Positions 16,150 through 24,513 of a stretch of 64,000 nucleotides of DNA are shown piece after piece. Every line of letters starts with the position of its first letter. Position 1 is the stretch's first letter. The position numbers and the translations under genes are program-made. The stretch covers positions 77,170 through 141,169 of the forward strand of contig SFKX01000014.1 of NCBI GenBank assembly GCA_004553625.1, read 5' to 3'. This stretch comes from Clostridiales bacterium. Lineage in GTDB: Bacteria > Bacillota_A > Clostridia > Oscillospirales > Oscillospiraceae. Under the pieces are notes generated by a model. The model ran no database searches, had not been told where the DNA came from, and saw only the letters and a list, made by a program, of their open reading frames with translations.

Positions 16150-16773
16150 CTACCGAACGGCCAGAATGCAAAGCCTGTGCCGCTTCGCGTCATGGTCCAC
16201 CACGACCTCGGTAAAGCCGACTTCGGTGAGGAAAACGGAAAGCTGCGCTTTGTCGAAAATTCGCAGACCGTCAATGGTAGAAAGCCATTTTTCATCGCTT
16301 GGACTCATCCCGTCGGATTCATTTGTTATCAGAAATGTCCCGCCCGGTTTCAAGACGCGATAGACCTCCCGGAGGCTTTCCATCGGCCCCGGCCAGAAGT
16401 ATACCGTCTCAAACGCGGTCGCTAGGTCGAACTTCTCATCCCCGAAGGGCAGCCGGGACACATCCCCCTGTATGACGCGGCAGCGGCCCTTTTGTATCTC
16501 CCGACGATTGACCCGCTTTGTCTTTTCCACGGAGACCTCTGAATAATCCAGTGCGGTTATTTTTGCAGCCGGATACCTGCGCAGAAGCTCCCTGACATTC
16601 CGTCCGCCGCCGCAGCCCAGCTCAGCTATCTCGGCAGGGCCTGCCGCAGGCAGATGGCTCATGCCCCAATCTGAAACGGCAGCATGAGCATGGTTCATGC
16701 TACCAACCATCCACTTCCCCAGCAAACCTTCCGGCTTGCGCGTATTGTTGAAAAAAGTTTTCAGAATTCCCAT
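16150..16773 (-). CDS. Class I SAM-dependent methyltransferase
   Basis: A 207-residue soluble methyltransferase of the UbiE/methyltransferase-11 type. SAM-binding motif I is AELGCGGGRNVREL, followed by ALDYSEVSVE, the GDVSRLPFGDEKFDLATAFE segment and REVYRVLKPGGTFLITNE. The substrate cannot be predicted. ATG at 16773 follows AGGAGG by six bases; the in-frame ATG at 16797 has no such site. It is a single gene between the tRNA terminators and a hypothetical gene. Confidence 0.88.
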   Translation of the reverse strand: MGILKTFFNNTRKPEGLLGKWMVGSMNHAHAAVSDWGMSHLPAAGPAEIAELGCGGGRNVRELLRRYPAAKITALDYSEVSVEKTKRVNRREIQKGRCRVIQGDVSRLPFGDEKFDLATAFETVYFWPGPMESLREVYRVLKPGGTFLITNESDGMSPSDEKWLSTIDGLRIFDKAQLSVFLTEVGFTEVVVDHDAKRHRLCILAVR

Positions 16774-16929
16774 GGTCGCCTCCTGAGAGCGCAGCATGCG
16801 TTAGTGATGACTAACTGTGTCTATTATAACTCACTTCTTCTCAAAAAGCAACCTTGGAGCAAACATTCCCGCTCTGCCCGCGAGGGAATTCCTCTCGACG
16901 TGACTTCTCGGGATACGGCGCTGTATACA

Positions 16930-16970
16930 CAAAAGTTTGGCCGGGCAGGAAGCTGCCCGGCCTTTCATAT
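16930..16970 (-). terminator. Terminator of the membrane-anchored hypothetical gene
   Basis: A perfect 10-bp GC stem (16939-16948 with 16953-16962). On the minus strand it is followed by a short AAACTTTT tract, just after the stop codon at 16971. Confidence 0.7.
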
Positions 16971-17648
16971 TCAGCTGATGGTGCCGGTAGCCACGACGTT
17001 CTCAAGCTCGGTCCCGCCGTAGCTGCCCTGGAAATGCCAGGTGACCGTTGCCGTCGCGGGCAGGGACGTCCCGCTAAGCTCTATCTGAGCTGTGGACAGC
17101 TCATTGGTGTCCAGGCCCGGTCCAGCGTATTCAATGGCCTCCGTATCAAACTCCCAGGTCTGCCCGCCGATCTGGACGCTAAGCGCATGCCAGGCCGCGT
17201 TGTTATACAGACTGTAGGATTCCGTGCTGACCTTCATGCTCAAAGTGGCGCTGCCGTCGGACTTCGGTGTGAGCGTCCAGTCCACGACTATGTTCAGGCC
17301 CGTTCCGGTGTCGCTCTCGAAGCTGCCGCTCGTAGCGCTCAGGTTAGGAGTGGGCTCCGGAGTGGGAGTGGGGCTCGGAGTCGGCGAAGGCGTGGGTTCT
17401 GCGGTCTCCGTGGGAGCTTCGCTCGGTTTGTCGGCGCCGTCATCGCCGTCGGTGGGGGGTTCTGTGTTTTCAGGCGCAGTGCTTCCGTCGAGCACTTCCG
17501 AGACGTCACCGGCGTTCGGCGCGTCCGTCTCCACGTCCTTATCCTCCCCGCCGCCGCGCAGGATGAAGATGAGCGCCACGACGATTATAACCAGGATCAG
17601 CAGCGCAAGGATTGCGCCTGCCGGACTCTTTTTGCTATTTCCTGACAT
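16971..17648 (-). CDS. Membrane-anchored protein of unknown function with Pro/Thr linker
   Basis: I do not recognise a family. The 225-residue protein has an N-terminal membrane helix (about 12-30, rich in Ile, Leu and Val), then an acidic linker and a repeat stretch of the type PTPSPTPTPEP (about 85-100). A C-terminal domain of about 120 residues follows, with alternating hydrophobic and polar residues typical of a beta sandwich. The linker style is the same as in the VanY-type protein at 3396, which suggests surface display through the cell wall. ATG follows GAGGTG by eight bases. It is a single gene with its own terminator. Confidence 0.75.
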   Translation of the reverse strand: MSGNSKKSPAGAILALLILVIIVVALIFILRGGGEDKDVETDAPNAGDVSEVLDGSTAPENTEPPTDGDDGADKPSEAPTETAEPTPSPTPSPTPTPEPTPNLSATSGSFESDTGTGLNIVVDWTLTPKSDGSATLSMKVSTESYSLYNNAAWHALSVQIGGQTWEFDTEAIEYAGPGLDTNELSTAQIELSGTSLPATATVTWHFQGSYGGTELENVVATGTIS

Positions 17649-17708
17649 ATTGTATCACCTCTCGCCTATTATCGGCCATTAGACGAGCAAAGTCAAACAA
17701 AGTTTCGG

Positions 17709-19694
17709 TTACAAAGCCCGCGTCCGCAGCGTGCGCATGGAATTCATGACCGCCAGCACCATCACGCCCACGTCTGCAAAAATCGCCATCGACATGCTCA
17801 CCGCGCCCAGAGCGCCCAGAGCCAGGAAGGCCAGCTTCACGCCTATGGCAAACACTATGTTCGCCCGGACTATGCCCATGCAGCGCCGCGAAAGGCGCAT
17901 GGCCAGCGGCAGCTTGGCCGGGTCGTCGTCCATTATCACCACGTCCGCCGCCTCTATCGCCGCGTCGGAGCCCAGCGCACCCATCGCCACGCCCACGTCC
18001 GCGCGGGCCAGCACGGGCGCGTCGTTCACGCCGTCCCCGACGAAGGCCGTGAGGCCCCGGTTTTCGGCCATGAGTTTTTCCAGTGCCTCCACCTTGCCGC
18101 CGGGCAGCAGGCCCGCCTCGTAGCGCGTGATGCCCAGCTCCTCCGCCGTCAGCCGCGCCGCGCGCTCGGAATCGCCCGTCAGCATGACCACGCTCGCGCC
18201 CAGGGCCTCCACGGCCGCTGCAGCCGCCTTTGCGCCCGGCTTCGGCGCGTCCGCCAACAGGATGCAGCCCAGGTATGCGCCGTCCTCAGCAAGATGGACG
18301 ACGGTCGCCGCGTCCTCCGGGTCCTCACAGGTGATGCCCAGCTTGCGCATATAGCGCCGGTTCCCGGCGCAGACCAGCTTTCCGTCCACGCGGGCGCTGA
18401 CTCCACCGCCCTGTTCCTCATGCGCCTGGGTCACGCGCTCCAGGGCCTCCGGCGCGCCCGCCGCCTCGACCAGGCTCCGGCTGATCGGGTGATTCGACCA
18501 GCTCTCCGCCAGGGCGGCCAGCTCCAGCAGGCGCTCGCGGGACGTCCCGGGCTCCGGCCGCACAGCCCGAACCTCAAATTCACCGCCGGTCAGCGTTCCC
18601 GTCTTGTCAAATACCACGCAGCGCGTCCCGGCCAGGGCCTCTATGCCCGCCGCGCCCTTGAACAGCACGCCGCGCGTGGACGCCCCGCCCATGCCGCCGA
18701 AAAAGCCCAGCGGTACAGATATCACCAGCGCGCAGGGGCAGCTTATAACAAGAAAGGTCAGCGCGCTCTCTATATACCCCGTCCAGCCGGGGTCCGCGCC
18801 CCTTGCCAGGTTTATGAGCGGCGGCAGCAGCGCCAGAAGCAGCGCCGCCGCGCAGACAGCCGGCGTATATATCCGCGCAAAGCGGGTTATGAAGCGCTCG
18901 GGCCTGGCCTTCCGCTCGGAGGACTCCTGAGCCAGGCGCAGGATGCGGGAGACCGCGCTCTCGCCGAAGGGCTTCGTCGTCCGTATCCGCAGCAGGCCTG
19001 TCAGGCTGACGCAGCCGCTGGAGATCTCGTCCCCAGCCGCGCAGGGCCGGGGCAGGCTCTCCCCCGTGAGGGCGGAGGTGTCCAGCGCGGACTCGCCCTC
19101 TATGACGACTCCGTCTATCGGCACGCGCTCGCCAGGCCGGACCACGATGACGCTGCCCGGCTCCACCTCCTCCGGCTCCACCGCTACTACCTCACCGTCC
19201 CGCTCCAGCTCGGCCCTGTCCGGACGCAGGTCCATGAGCGCCGCAATGCTGCCGCGGCTGCGGCCCACGGCGTACTCCTCAAACAGCGCTCCCAGCTGGT
19301 AGAACACCATGACCGCTACGGCTTCGCCCATGTCGCCCAGCGCCAGCGCGCCTATCGTCGCCACGGCCATGAGGAAATTCTCGTCGAACACGCGGCCCTT
19401 CAACACGCCGCGCAGGGCGCTCCAGAGCACATCCCAACCTGCAATGAAATACGGCAGGAGCAGAAACAGCCGCCGGTACAGGCCTTCCGGTATCAGATAT
19501 GAGCAGGCAAAAAGGGCCGCCGCCAGGACGAGCCGGATGACCGCAGTCTTCAGTCCGCCGCCGTGGTGATGGTGCTCATGCCCACAGCCGCAGCCCTCAT
19601 CATGGCAGTGTTCGTGCTCGTGACCGTGCTCGTGACCGTGCTCGTGGCCGCGGCCGCAGGCACAGCTTTCGTGCTCGTGCTCACTCGTGCACAT
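17709..19694 (-). CDS. Zinc/cadmium-type P1B ATPase with His-rich N terminus
   Basis: A 661-residue heavy-metal exporting ATPase. The P-type hallmarks are all present: TGES actuator loop, membrane CPC in FLVISCPCALVIS, phosphorylation site DKTGTLT, HP motif in NHPISRSL, MLTGDSERAA and GDGVNDAPVL. The CPC motif and overall type point to Zn, Cd or Pb. There is no N-terminal heavy-metal-associated domain. Instead residues 4-46 are almost only His, Glu, Gly and Cys (for example GHEHGHEHGHEHEHCHDEG), a likely metal-collecting tail. ATG at 19694 lies inside the arsR gene with GGAAGGGGG before it. It is cotranscribed with the ArsR repressor upstream. Confidence 0.94.
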   Translation of the reverse strand: MCTSEHEHESCACGRGHEHGHEHGHEHEHCHDEGCGCGHEHHHHGGGLKTAVIRLVLAAALFACSYLIPEGLYRRLFLLLPYFIAGWDVLWSALRGVLKGRVFDENFLMAVATIGALALGDMGEAVAVMVFYQLGALFEEYAVGRSRGSIAALMDLRPDRAELERDGEVVAVEPEEVEPGSVIVVRPGERVPIDGVVIEGESALDTSALTGESLPRPCAAGDEISSGCVSLTGLLRIRTTKPFGESAVSRILRLAQESSERKARPERFITRFARIYTPAVCAAALLLALLPPLINLARGADPGWTGYIESALTFLVISCPCALVISVPLGFFGGMGGASTRGVLFKGAAGIEALAGTRCVVFDKTGTLTGGEFEVRAVRPEPGTSRERLLELAALAESWSNHPISRSLVEAAGAPEALERVTQAHEEQGGGVSARVDGKLVCAGNRRYMRKLGITCEDPEDAATVVHLAEDGAYLGCILLADAPKPGAKAAAAAVEALGASVVMLTGDSERAARLTAEELGITRYEAGLLPGGKVEALEKLMAENRGLTAFVGDGVNDAPVLARADVGVAMGALGSDAAIEAADVVIMDDDPAKLPLAMRLSRRCMGIVRANIVFAIGVKLAFLALGALGAVSMSMAIFADVGVMVLAVMNSMRTLRTRAL

Positions 19695-20037
19695 GCTCGA
19701 GTCCCCCTTCCAGCATCTTATAGACGTGGTCGTCATCTATGGAGTAAAACACGCTCTTGCCCTCGCGCCTGCACTTCACCAGCCGAGCCGTGCGGAGCGT
19801 GCCGAGCTGGTGGCTGACGGCGCTCTTCGTCATGCCCAGCGCCGCCGCAATGTCGCAGACGCAGAGCTCGCGCACCGCCAGCGCGGAGATTATTCGCATT
19901 CGCGTCCCGTCCCCCAGGACCTTGAAGAAACCCGCCACCGTGTCCAGCGCCGCGCCGTCGTGCATCTTTTCGCGCACCTCGGCCACCGCGCCCTCGTGCA
20001 CCACGTTCTCCGAGCAGCTGTATTCGCCCTTTGCCAT
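19681..20037 (-). CDS. ArsR/SmtB-family metal-responsive repressor
   Basis: A 118-residue winged-helix repressor that releases DNA when it binds metal. Two sensing sites can be read: ELCVCD in the alpha-3 helix (the Cys site of CadC-like proteins) and a C-terminal DDDHVYKMLEGGLEHVHE pattern matching the alpha-5 zinc site of SmtB/CzrA. The recognition helix is MTKSAVSHQLGTL. It shares a transcript and a 14-base overlap with the P-type ATPase, and two operator-like palindromes lie in its promoter. It therefore probably represses its own operon and responds to Zn, Cd or Pb. Confidence 0.93.
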   Translation of the reverse strand: MAKGEYSCSENVVHEGAVAEVREKMHDGAALDTVAGFFKVLGDGTRMRIISALAVRELCVCDIAAALGMTKSAVSHQLGTLRTARLVKCRREGKSVFYSIDDDHVYKMLEGGLEHVHE

Positions 20038-20055
20038 GCCGCAGCCTCCTATCAG

Positions 20056-20071
20056 TTGAACAGTTGTTCAA
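20056..20071. promoter_or_regulatory. ArsR/SmtB-type operator, proximal
   Basis: TTGAACAGTTGTTCAA is a perfect inverted repeat (7+2+7) between the promoter and the arsR start, close to known SmtB/CzrA operators. Confidence 0.8.
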
Positions 20072-20087
20072 TCGTTCTTGCGTTTTC

Positions 20088-20117
20088 ATTATAGTTGAAC
20101 GTTTGCTCAATTGTCAA
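20088..20117 (-). promoter_or_regulatory. Promoter of the arsR-ATPase operon
   Basis: On the minus strand TTGACA (20117-20112) and TATAAT (20093-20088), both perfect, are 18 bases apart. The distal operator fills the spacer. Confidence 0.88.
20095..20110. promoter_or_regulatory. ArsR/SmtB-type operator, distal
   Basis: TTGAACGTTTGCTCAA is an imperfect copy of the proximal operator, centred 39 bases away and lying between the -35 and -10 of the repressor's own promoter. Confidence 0.75.
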
Positions 20118-20139
20118 GGGCGAAAATGAAAATATTCTT

Positions 20140-20169
20140 TTGCCAGGGGCGCTGACTGTGTTATATAAT
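20140..20169 (+). promoter_or_regulatory. Promoter of the TetR gene
   Basis: TTGCCA (20140-20145), 18-base spacer and TATAAT (20164-20169), divergent from the arsR promoter. Confidence 0.6.
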
Positions 20170-20199
20170 TGTGTGACGACATTTGTGAGGAGGCGAGAC

Positions 20200-20772
20200 A
20201 TGGACAGGCTCAGGGATACCGGCTCGGAGGCCACGCGCTACAGGCTGGCGAAGGCGATGGAGGAATGTATGCGCGCCCAGCCCGTGGACGCCATCACGGT
20301 GACGAACATCGCGGAACGCTGCGGCGTCACGCGGCAGACCTTTTACCGCAACTTTCTTGACAAATATGACCTCATAAACTGGTATTTCGGCAAGCTGCTG
20401 GACCGCTCCTTCGAGCACATGGGCAGTGGCCGGACCATCGCCGAGGGGCTGGAGCGCAAGTTCGAGTACATAAGGCGGGAGAGAGTGTTTTTCACTGCCG
20501 CCTTCCGCGCAGACGGCACGAACAGCCTAAAGGAGCACGACTTTGAGGCGATCATGTCCTTCTACAGCGGCGTCATCGAGAAAAAGACCGGCGCGCCGCC
20601 GGACGAGGACATCCGCTTCCTGCTTGAACTATACTGCCGCGGCTCCATTGCCATGACGGTGAAATGGGTGCTCGGCGGCATGAAAGAGGAGCCCAGGGAG
20701 ATCGCCCGCAGGCTCGTCGCCGCGCTGCCGGAACAGCTCGCGGAGCTTTTTGCCCGTCTGTCCTTTCTCTGA
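20200..20772 (+). CDS. TetR/AcrR-family transcriptional regulator
   Basis: A 190-residue regulator. The N-terminal helix-turn-helix is clear: PVDAITVTNIAERCGVTRQT followed by FYRNFLDKYDL. The C-terminal ligand-binding part ends with MTVKWVLGGMKEEPREIA, a pattern seen in DhaS-like TetR proteins. ATG at 20200 follows GAGGAGG. The fucO-type dehydrogenase gene 123 bases downstream on the same strand is its most likely target; that is inference. The 20773-20895 gap has no clear terminator. Confidence 0.88.
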   Translation: MDRLRDTGSEATRYRLAKAMEECMRAQPVDAITVTNIAERCGVTRQTFYRNFLDKYDLINWYFGKLLDRSFEHMGSGRTIAEGLERKFEYIRRERVFFTAAFRADGTNSLKEHDFEAIMSFYSGVIEKKTGAPPDEDIRFLLELYCRGSIAMTVKWVLGGMKEEPREIARRLVAALPEQLAELFARLSFL

Positions 20773-20895
20773 GGACGGACGGGTTACATTTTTGCGCATC
20801 TGTCACTTTACGCGGCGCTTTTTTGGGAATAAAATACCCTCAGATAGTTAAAAATTTCACCATAGCCGCTCAGTATTTGAAAGGAGTAATTCAAA

Positions 20896-22041
20896 ATGGT
20901 AAACCGCATCATGCTCAACGAGACCTCCTATCACGGCGCGGGCGCAGTCAGCGCCATCCCGGGCGAGATCAAGGCCCGTGGGCTCAAGAAGCCGCTGGTC
21001 TGCTGCGGCCCCACCATCCTCAAGCACGGCGTCGTCGCCAAGGTGACGGACCTGCTGGATGCCGAGGGCATCGCCTACGAGATCTTCTCCGATATCAAGG
21101 AAAACCCCGCCATTGAGAACGTCCAGGCCGGCGTCGCCGCTTTTAAGGCCGCGGGCGCGGACTGCATAATCGCCATCGGCGGCGGCAGCCCCATGGATAC
21201 CTCCAAGGCCATCGGCATCATCATCAACAACCCCGAGTTCGCGGACGTGCGCAGTCTTGAGGGCGTCGCGGACACCAAGCGCCCCTGCGTGCCGATAATC
21301 GCCGTCCCGACGACCGCCGGCACCGCCGCCGAGGTCACGATAAACTACGTCATCACCGACCTGGAGCGCCGCCGCAAGTTCGTCTGCGTGGACCCGCACG
21401 ACATGCCCATCGTCGCCGTCGTCGACCCCGAGATGATGGATTCCATGCCGAAGGGCCTCACCGCCTCCACCGGCATGGACGCCCTGACCCATGCCATCGA
21501 GGGCTACACCACCCTCGCCGCCTGGGAGATGACGGACATGTTCCACCTCAAGGCCATCGAGCTCATCTCCAAGCACCTGCGCGGCGCCGTCGCCGGCACG
21601 AAGGAAGGCCGCGAGGGCATGGCGCTCGGCCAGTACATCGCAGGCATGGGCTTTTCGAACGTCGGCCTGGGCATTGCCCACAGCATGGCCCACACCCTGG
21701 GCGCCGTTTACGACACGCCGCACGGCGTCGCCTGCGCGATGATGCTGCCCATAGTCATGGAGTATAACGCCGACTGCACCGGCGAGCGCTACCGCGAGAT
21801 CGCCCGCGCCATGGGCGTCAAGGGCGTGGATGAGATGAGCCAGGCCGAGTACCGCAAGGCCGCCATCGACGCCGTCCGCCAGCTCTCCGAGGATGTGGGC
21901 ATCCCCTCGAAGCTCGCCGCCCTCAAGGAGGAGGACCTCCCCTTCCTGGCCGAGAGCGCCTATAACGACGCCTGCCGTCCCGGCAACCCCAAGGAGACCA
22001 GCGTAGAGGACCTCACCGCCCTCTTCCGCAAGCTCATGTGA
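20896..22041 (+). CDS. fucO: Iron-containing alcohol dehydrogenase, lactaldehyde reductase type
   Basis: A 381-residue group III alcohol dehydrogenase. It resembles E. coli FucO (lactaldehyde:1,2-propanediol oxidoreductase) along its whole length, sharing IAIGGGSPMDTSKAIGI, PTTAGTAAEVTINYVI and RRRKFVCVDPHDMP. The iron ligands are Asp and His in GMDALTHAIEG and the His residues of HSMAHTLGAVYDTPHG. It would reduce lactaldehyde from fucose or rhamnose breakdown, although no such sugar pathway lies nearby; butanol/propanediol dehydrogenase activity is the alternative. AAAGGAG precedes the ATG. A perfect terminator follows. Confidence 0.9.
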   Translation: MVNRIMLNETSYHGAGAVSAIPGEIKARGLKKPLVCCGPTILKHGVVAKVTDLLDAEGIAYEIFSDIKENPAIENVQAGVAAFKAAGADCIIAIGGGSPMDTSKAIGIIINNPEFADVRSLEGVADTKRPCVPIIAVPTTAGTAAEVTINYVITDLERRRKFVCVDPHDMPIVAVVDPEMMDSMPKGLTASTGMDALTHAIEGYTTLAAWEMTDMFHLKAIELISKHLRGAVAGTKEGREGMALGQYIAGMGFSNVGLGIAHSMAHTLGAVYDTPHGVACAMMLPIVMEYNADCTGERYREIARAMGVKGVDEMSQAEYRKAAIDAVRQLSEDVGIPSKLAALKEEDLPFLAESAYNDACRPGNPKETSVEDLTALFRKLM

Positions 22042-22054
22042 GCAAAATAAAAAA

Positions 22055-22086
22055 CCCCGGCAGCGCAGGAGCGCTGCCGGGGTTTT
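22055..22086. terminator. Bidirectional terminator between fucO and asnS
   Basis: A perfect 12-bp stem (22055-22066 with 22071-22082), flanked by A and T runs, between convergent genes. Confidence 0.92.
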
Positions 22087-22093
22087 GCTTTTA

Positions 22094-23488
22094 TCAGAAG
22101 TCCGCGGAGCCCCAGGTGCGGGGGTGCGGGAGGACGTCGCGGATGTTCGAGACGCCGGTGAGGTACATGATGAGCCGCTCGAAGCCCAGGCCGTAGCCCG
22201 CGTGGCGGCAGGTGCCGTAGCGCCTGAGGTCGAGGTACCACCAGTAGTCCGCGGGGTCCAGGCCCAGCTCGGCCATACGCGCCTCGAGCACGTCCAGCCG
22301 CTCCTCGCGCTGGCTGCCGCCGACGATCTCGCCTATGCCGGGTACCAGGCAGTCCGCTGCGGCGACGGTCTTGCCGCCGTCGTCCAGGCGCATGTAGAAG
22401 GCCTTGATCTCCTTCGGGTAGTTCGTGACGAAGATGGGCTTCTTGAACACCTGCTCGGTGAGGTAGCGCTCGTGCTCGGTCTGCAGGTCGCAGCCCCAGT
22501 AGACCTTGTAGTCGAACTTGTCGTTGTTCTCCTTGAGTATCTCTATGGCGTCCGTATACGTCACGCGGCCGAAGTCGGAGCTGGCGACGTGGTTGAGGCG
22601 CTCCAGCAGACCCTTGTCCACGAAGGAGTTGAAGAACTCCATCTCCTGCGGGCAGCGTTCCATGACGCGGTTTATGACGTATTTTATCATGGCCTCGGCG
22701 TTATCCATGTAGTCGCCGAGGTCCGCAAAGGCCATCTCCGGCTCTATCATCCAGAACTCGGCCGCGTGGCGCTGGGTGTTGGACTTCTCGGCGCGGAAAG
22801 TGGGGCCGAAGGTGTATACATCGCCGAAGGCCATGGCGAAGTTTTCGGCGTTGAGCTGTCCGGAGACGGTCAGGCTCATGTGCTTGCCGAAGAAGTCCTG
22901 GCTCCAGTCCACCGCGCCGTCCTCGGTCCTGGGAGGATTTGCCACGTCCAGGGTGGTGACGCCGAACATCTCTCCGGCGCCCTCGCAGTCCGAGCCGGTA
23001 AGCAGCGGGGTGTGGACATAGACGAAGCCCCTCTGCTGGAAAAACTCGTGTATCGCCGCAGCGGCGACGCTCCGCACGCGGAACACGGCGGAGAAGAGGT
23101 TCGTCCTCGGCCGCAGATGCTGGATGGTGCGCAGGAATTCAACGCTGTGGCGCTTTTTCTGGAGCGGGTAGTCCGGAGTCGAGGCGCCCTCGACCATGAT
23201 CTCCCGCGCCTTGAGCTCAAAGGGCTGCTTCGCCTCCGGCGTCAGCACCAGAGTACCCTTCACTATGAGGGCCGCGCCCACGTTCTGCCGCGCGATCTCG
23301 TCGTAATTGGACAAATTCCCCCTTTCGAGCACGACCTGCAGGCTCTTGTGGCTGCTGCCGTCGTTCAGCTCGACAAAGCCGAAATTCTTCATGTCCCTCA
23401 CTGTCCTGACCCAGCCGCAGACAGTTATCTCCCTGTCCGCGAAGGCGGCTGCGTCGGCGTATATGCCCGAGATCTTCTGCCGCTCCAT
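22094..23488 (-). CDS. asnS: Asparaginyl-tRNA synthetase
   Basis: Class II synthetase that charges tRNA-Asn; 464 residues as expected. An N-terminal OB fold (ITVCGWVRTVRDMKNFGFVELNDG in the first 60 residues) is followed by the catalytic core, with FRAEKSNTQRHAAEFWMIEPE (motif 2, in two parts) and the motif 3 segment GLGFERLIMYLTG. These are AsnRS rather than AspRS features. ATG at 23488 (MERQKISGIY) follows GAAAGGGG; an upstream in-frame extension runs through the promoter. There is no room for a T-box leader: the promoter is only about 50 bases from the start. Confidence 0.96.
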   Translation of the reverse strand: MERQKISGIYADAAAFADREITVCGWVRTVRDMKNFGFVELNDGSSHKSLQVVLERGNLSNYDEIARQNVGAALIVKGTLVLTPEAKQPFELKAREIMVEGASTPDYPLQKKRHSVEFLRTIQHLRPRTNLFSAVFRVRSVAAAAIHEFFQQRGFVYVHTPLLTGSDCEGAGEMFGVTTLDVANPPRTEDGAVDWSQDFFGKHMSLTVSGQLNAENFAMAFGDVYTFGPTFRAEKSNTQRHAAEFWMIEPEMAFADLGDYMDNAEAMIKYVINRVMERCPQEMEFFNSFVDKGLLERLNHVASSDFGRVTYTDAIEILKENNDKFDYKVYWGCDLQTEHERYLTEQVFKKPIFVTNYPKEIKAFYMRLDDGGKTVAAADCLVPGIGEIVGGSQREERLDVLEARMAELGLDPADYWWYLDLRRYGTCRHAGYGLGFERLIMYLTGVSNIRDVLPHPRTWGSADF

Positions 23489-23521
23489 GTGGCGCGTCCC
23501 CTTTCGTTTACCGTTTGCGGC

Positions 23522-23550
23522 TTGCTTTGGCCGCTTCTCTGTATTATACT
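23522..23550 (+). promoter_or_regulatory. Promoter of cysK
   Basis: TTGCTT (23522-23527), 17-base spacer, TATACT (23545-23550). Its -10 overlaps the -10 of the opposite asnS promoter. Confidence 0.6.
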
Positions 23551-23571
23551 CATAGTCACTAGAATTTTCAA
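23543..23571 (-). promoter_or_regulatory. Promoter of asnS
   Basis: On the minus strand TTGAAA (23571-23566), 17-base spacer and a perfect TATAAT (23548-23543). Confidence 0.8.
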
Positions 23572-23596
23572 CACAATTTGCATCTGGAGGCGGCAC

Positions 23597-24505
23597 ATGG
23601 CTAAGATTTATTCGGATATTACTGAGCTCATCGGCGGCACGCCGCTATTGCGGCTGTCCAGGTTTGCTCCGGGAATGAACCTCCTCGCCAAGCTCGAGCG
23701 GCAGAACCCCGCCGGCAGCGCGAAGGACCGGGTCGCCCTCTCCATGCTCCGCGCGGCGGAGGCGGAGGGCAGGCTTCAAAAGGGCGGCATGGTCATCGAG
23801 CCGACGAGCGGCAACACGGGCATCGGCCTCGCCGCGCTGGCGGCGGTCCTGGGCTACAGGGCCGTAATCGTCATGCCGGACAGCATGAGCCCCGAGCGGA
23901 TAAAACTCATCGCGGCCTACGGCGCCGAGGTCGTCCTCACTCCGGGCGCTGAGGGCATGGCCGGCGCCGTGGCGAAGGCGGATGAGATCTCCGCCGCGAA
24001 CCCCGGCAGCATAGTCGCGGGCCAGTTCTCGAACCCCGCGAATCCCCGCGCACATTACGAGACCACCGGCCCCGAGATATGGCGCGATACGGACGGGGAC
24101 ATCGCCGCCTTCGTCGCGGGCGCAGGCACCGGCGGCACGATAACGGGCGTCGGCCGCTACCTCAAGGAGCAGGACCCCTCCATCCGCATTGTTGCCATGG
24201 AGCCGGCCTCCTCCCCGCTGCTGACTCGCGGATACGCCGGTCCTCACGCCATTCAGGGCATAGGCGCGAACTTCGTCCCAGAGGCGCTGGATACCTCTGT
24301 CTATGACGAGGTCGTCACGGTCACAGACGAGGACGCTCTCGCGGCCATGCGCGAGCTGGCGGTGAAGGAGGGGCTGCTCTGCGGCGTGTCCTCCGGCGCG
24401 GCGGCCTTCGCGGCGCGCGAGCTGGCGAAGCGCCCGGAGTTTCAGGGCAAAAACATCGTCTGTCTCCTGCCCGACACGGGTGAGAGATACCTGAGCATCA
24501 TGTGA
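23597..24505 (+). CDS. cysK: Cysteine synthase (O-acetylserine sulfhydrylase)
   Basis: A PLP enzyme that makes cysteine from O-acetylserine and sulfide. The 302-residue protein shows ELIGGTPLLRLSRF, the PLP lysine in NPAGSAKDR (Ala where Val or Ile is common), the substrate loop EPTSGNTGIG and the phosphate-binding GAGTGGTITGVG. ATG follows CTGGAGG. The next gene, a lipid kinase, starts eight bases after the stop, so the two probably share a transcript even though their functions differ. CysM-type variants cannot be excluded, but the length and motifs fit CysK. Confidence 0.93.
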   Translation: MAKIYSDITELIGGTPLLRLSRFAPGMNLLAKLERQNPAGSAKDRVALSMLRAAEAEGRLQKGGMVIEPTSGNTGIGLAALAAVLGYRAVIVMPDSMSPERIKLIAAYGAEVVLTPGAEGMAGAVAKADEISAANPGSIVAGQFSNPANPRAHYETTGPEIWRDTDGDIAAFVAGAGTGGTITGVGRYLKEQDPSIRIVAMEPASSPLLTRGYAGPHAIQGIGANFVPEALDTSVYDEVVTVTDEDALAAMRELAVKEGLLCGVSSGAAAFAARELAKRPEFQGKNIVCLLPDTGERYLSIM

Positions 24506-24513
24506 GGTGCGGT

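Noticed and set aside
23489..23596. T-box leader before asnS
   Set aside because: The transcript leader would be only about 50 bases, with no room for specifier and antiterminator stems.
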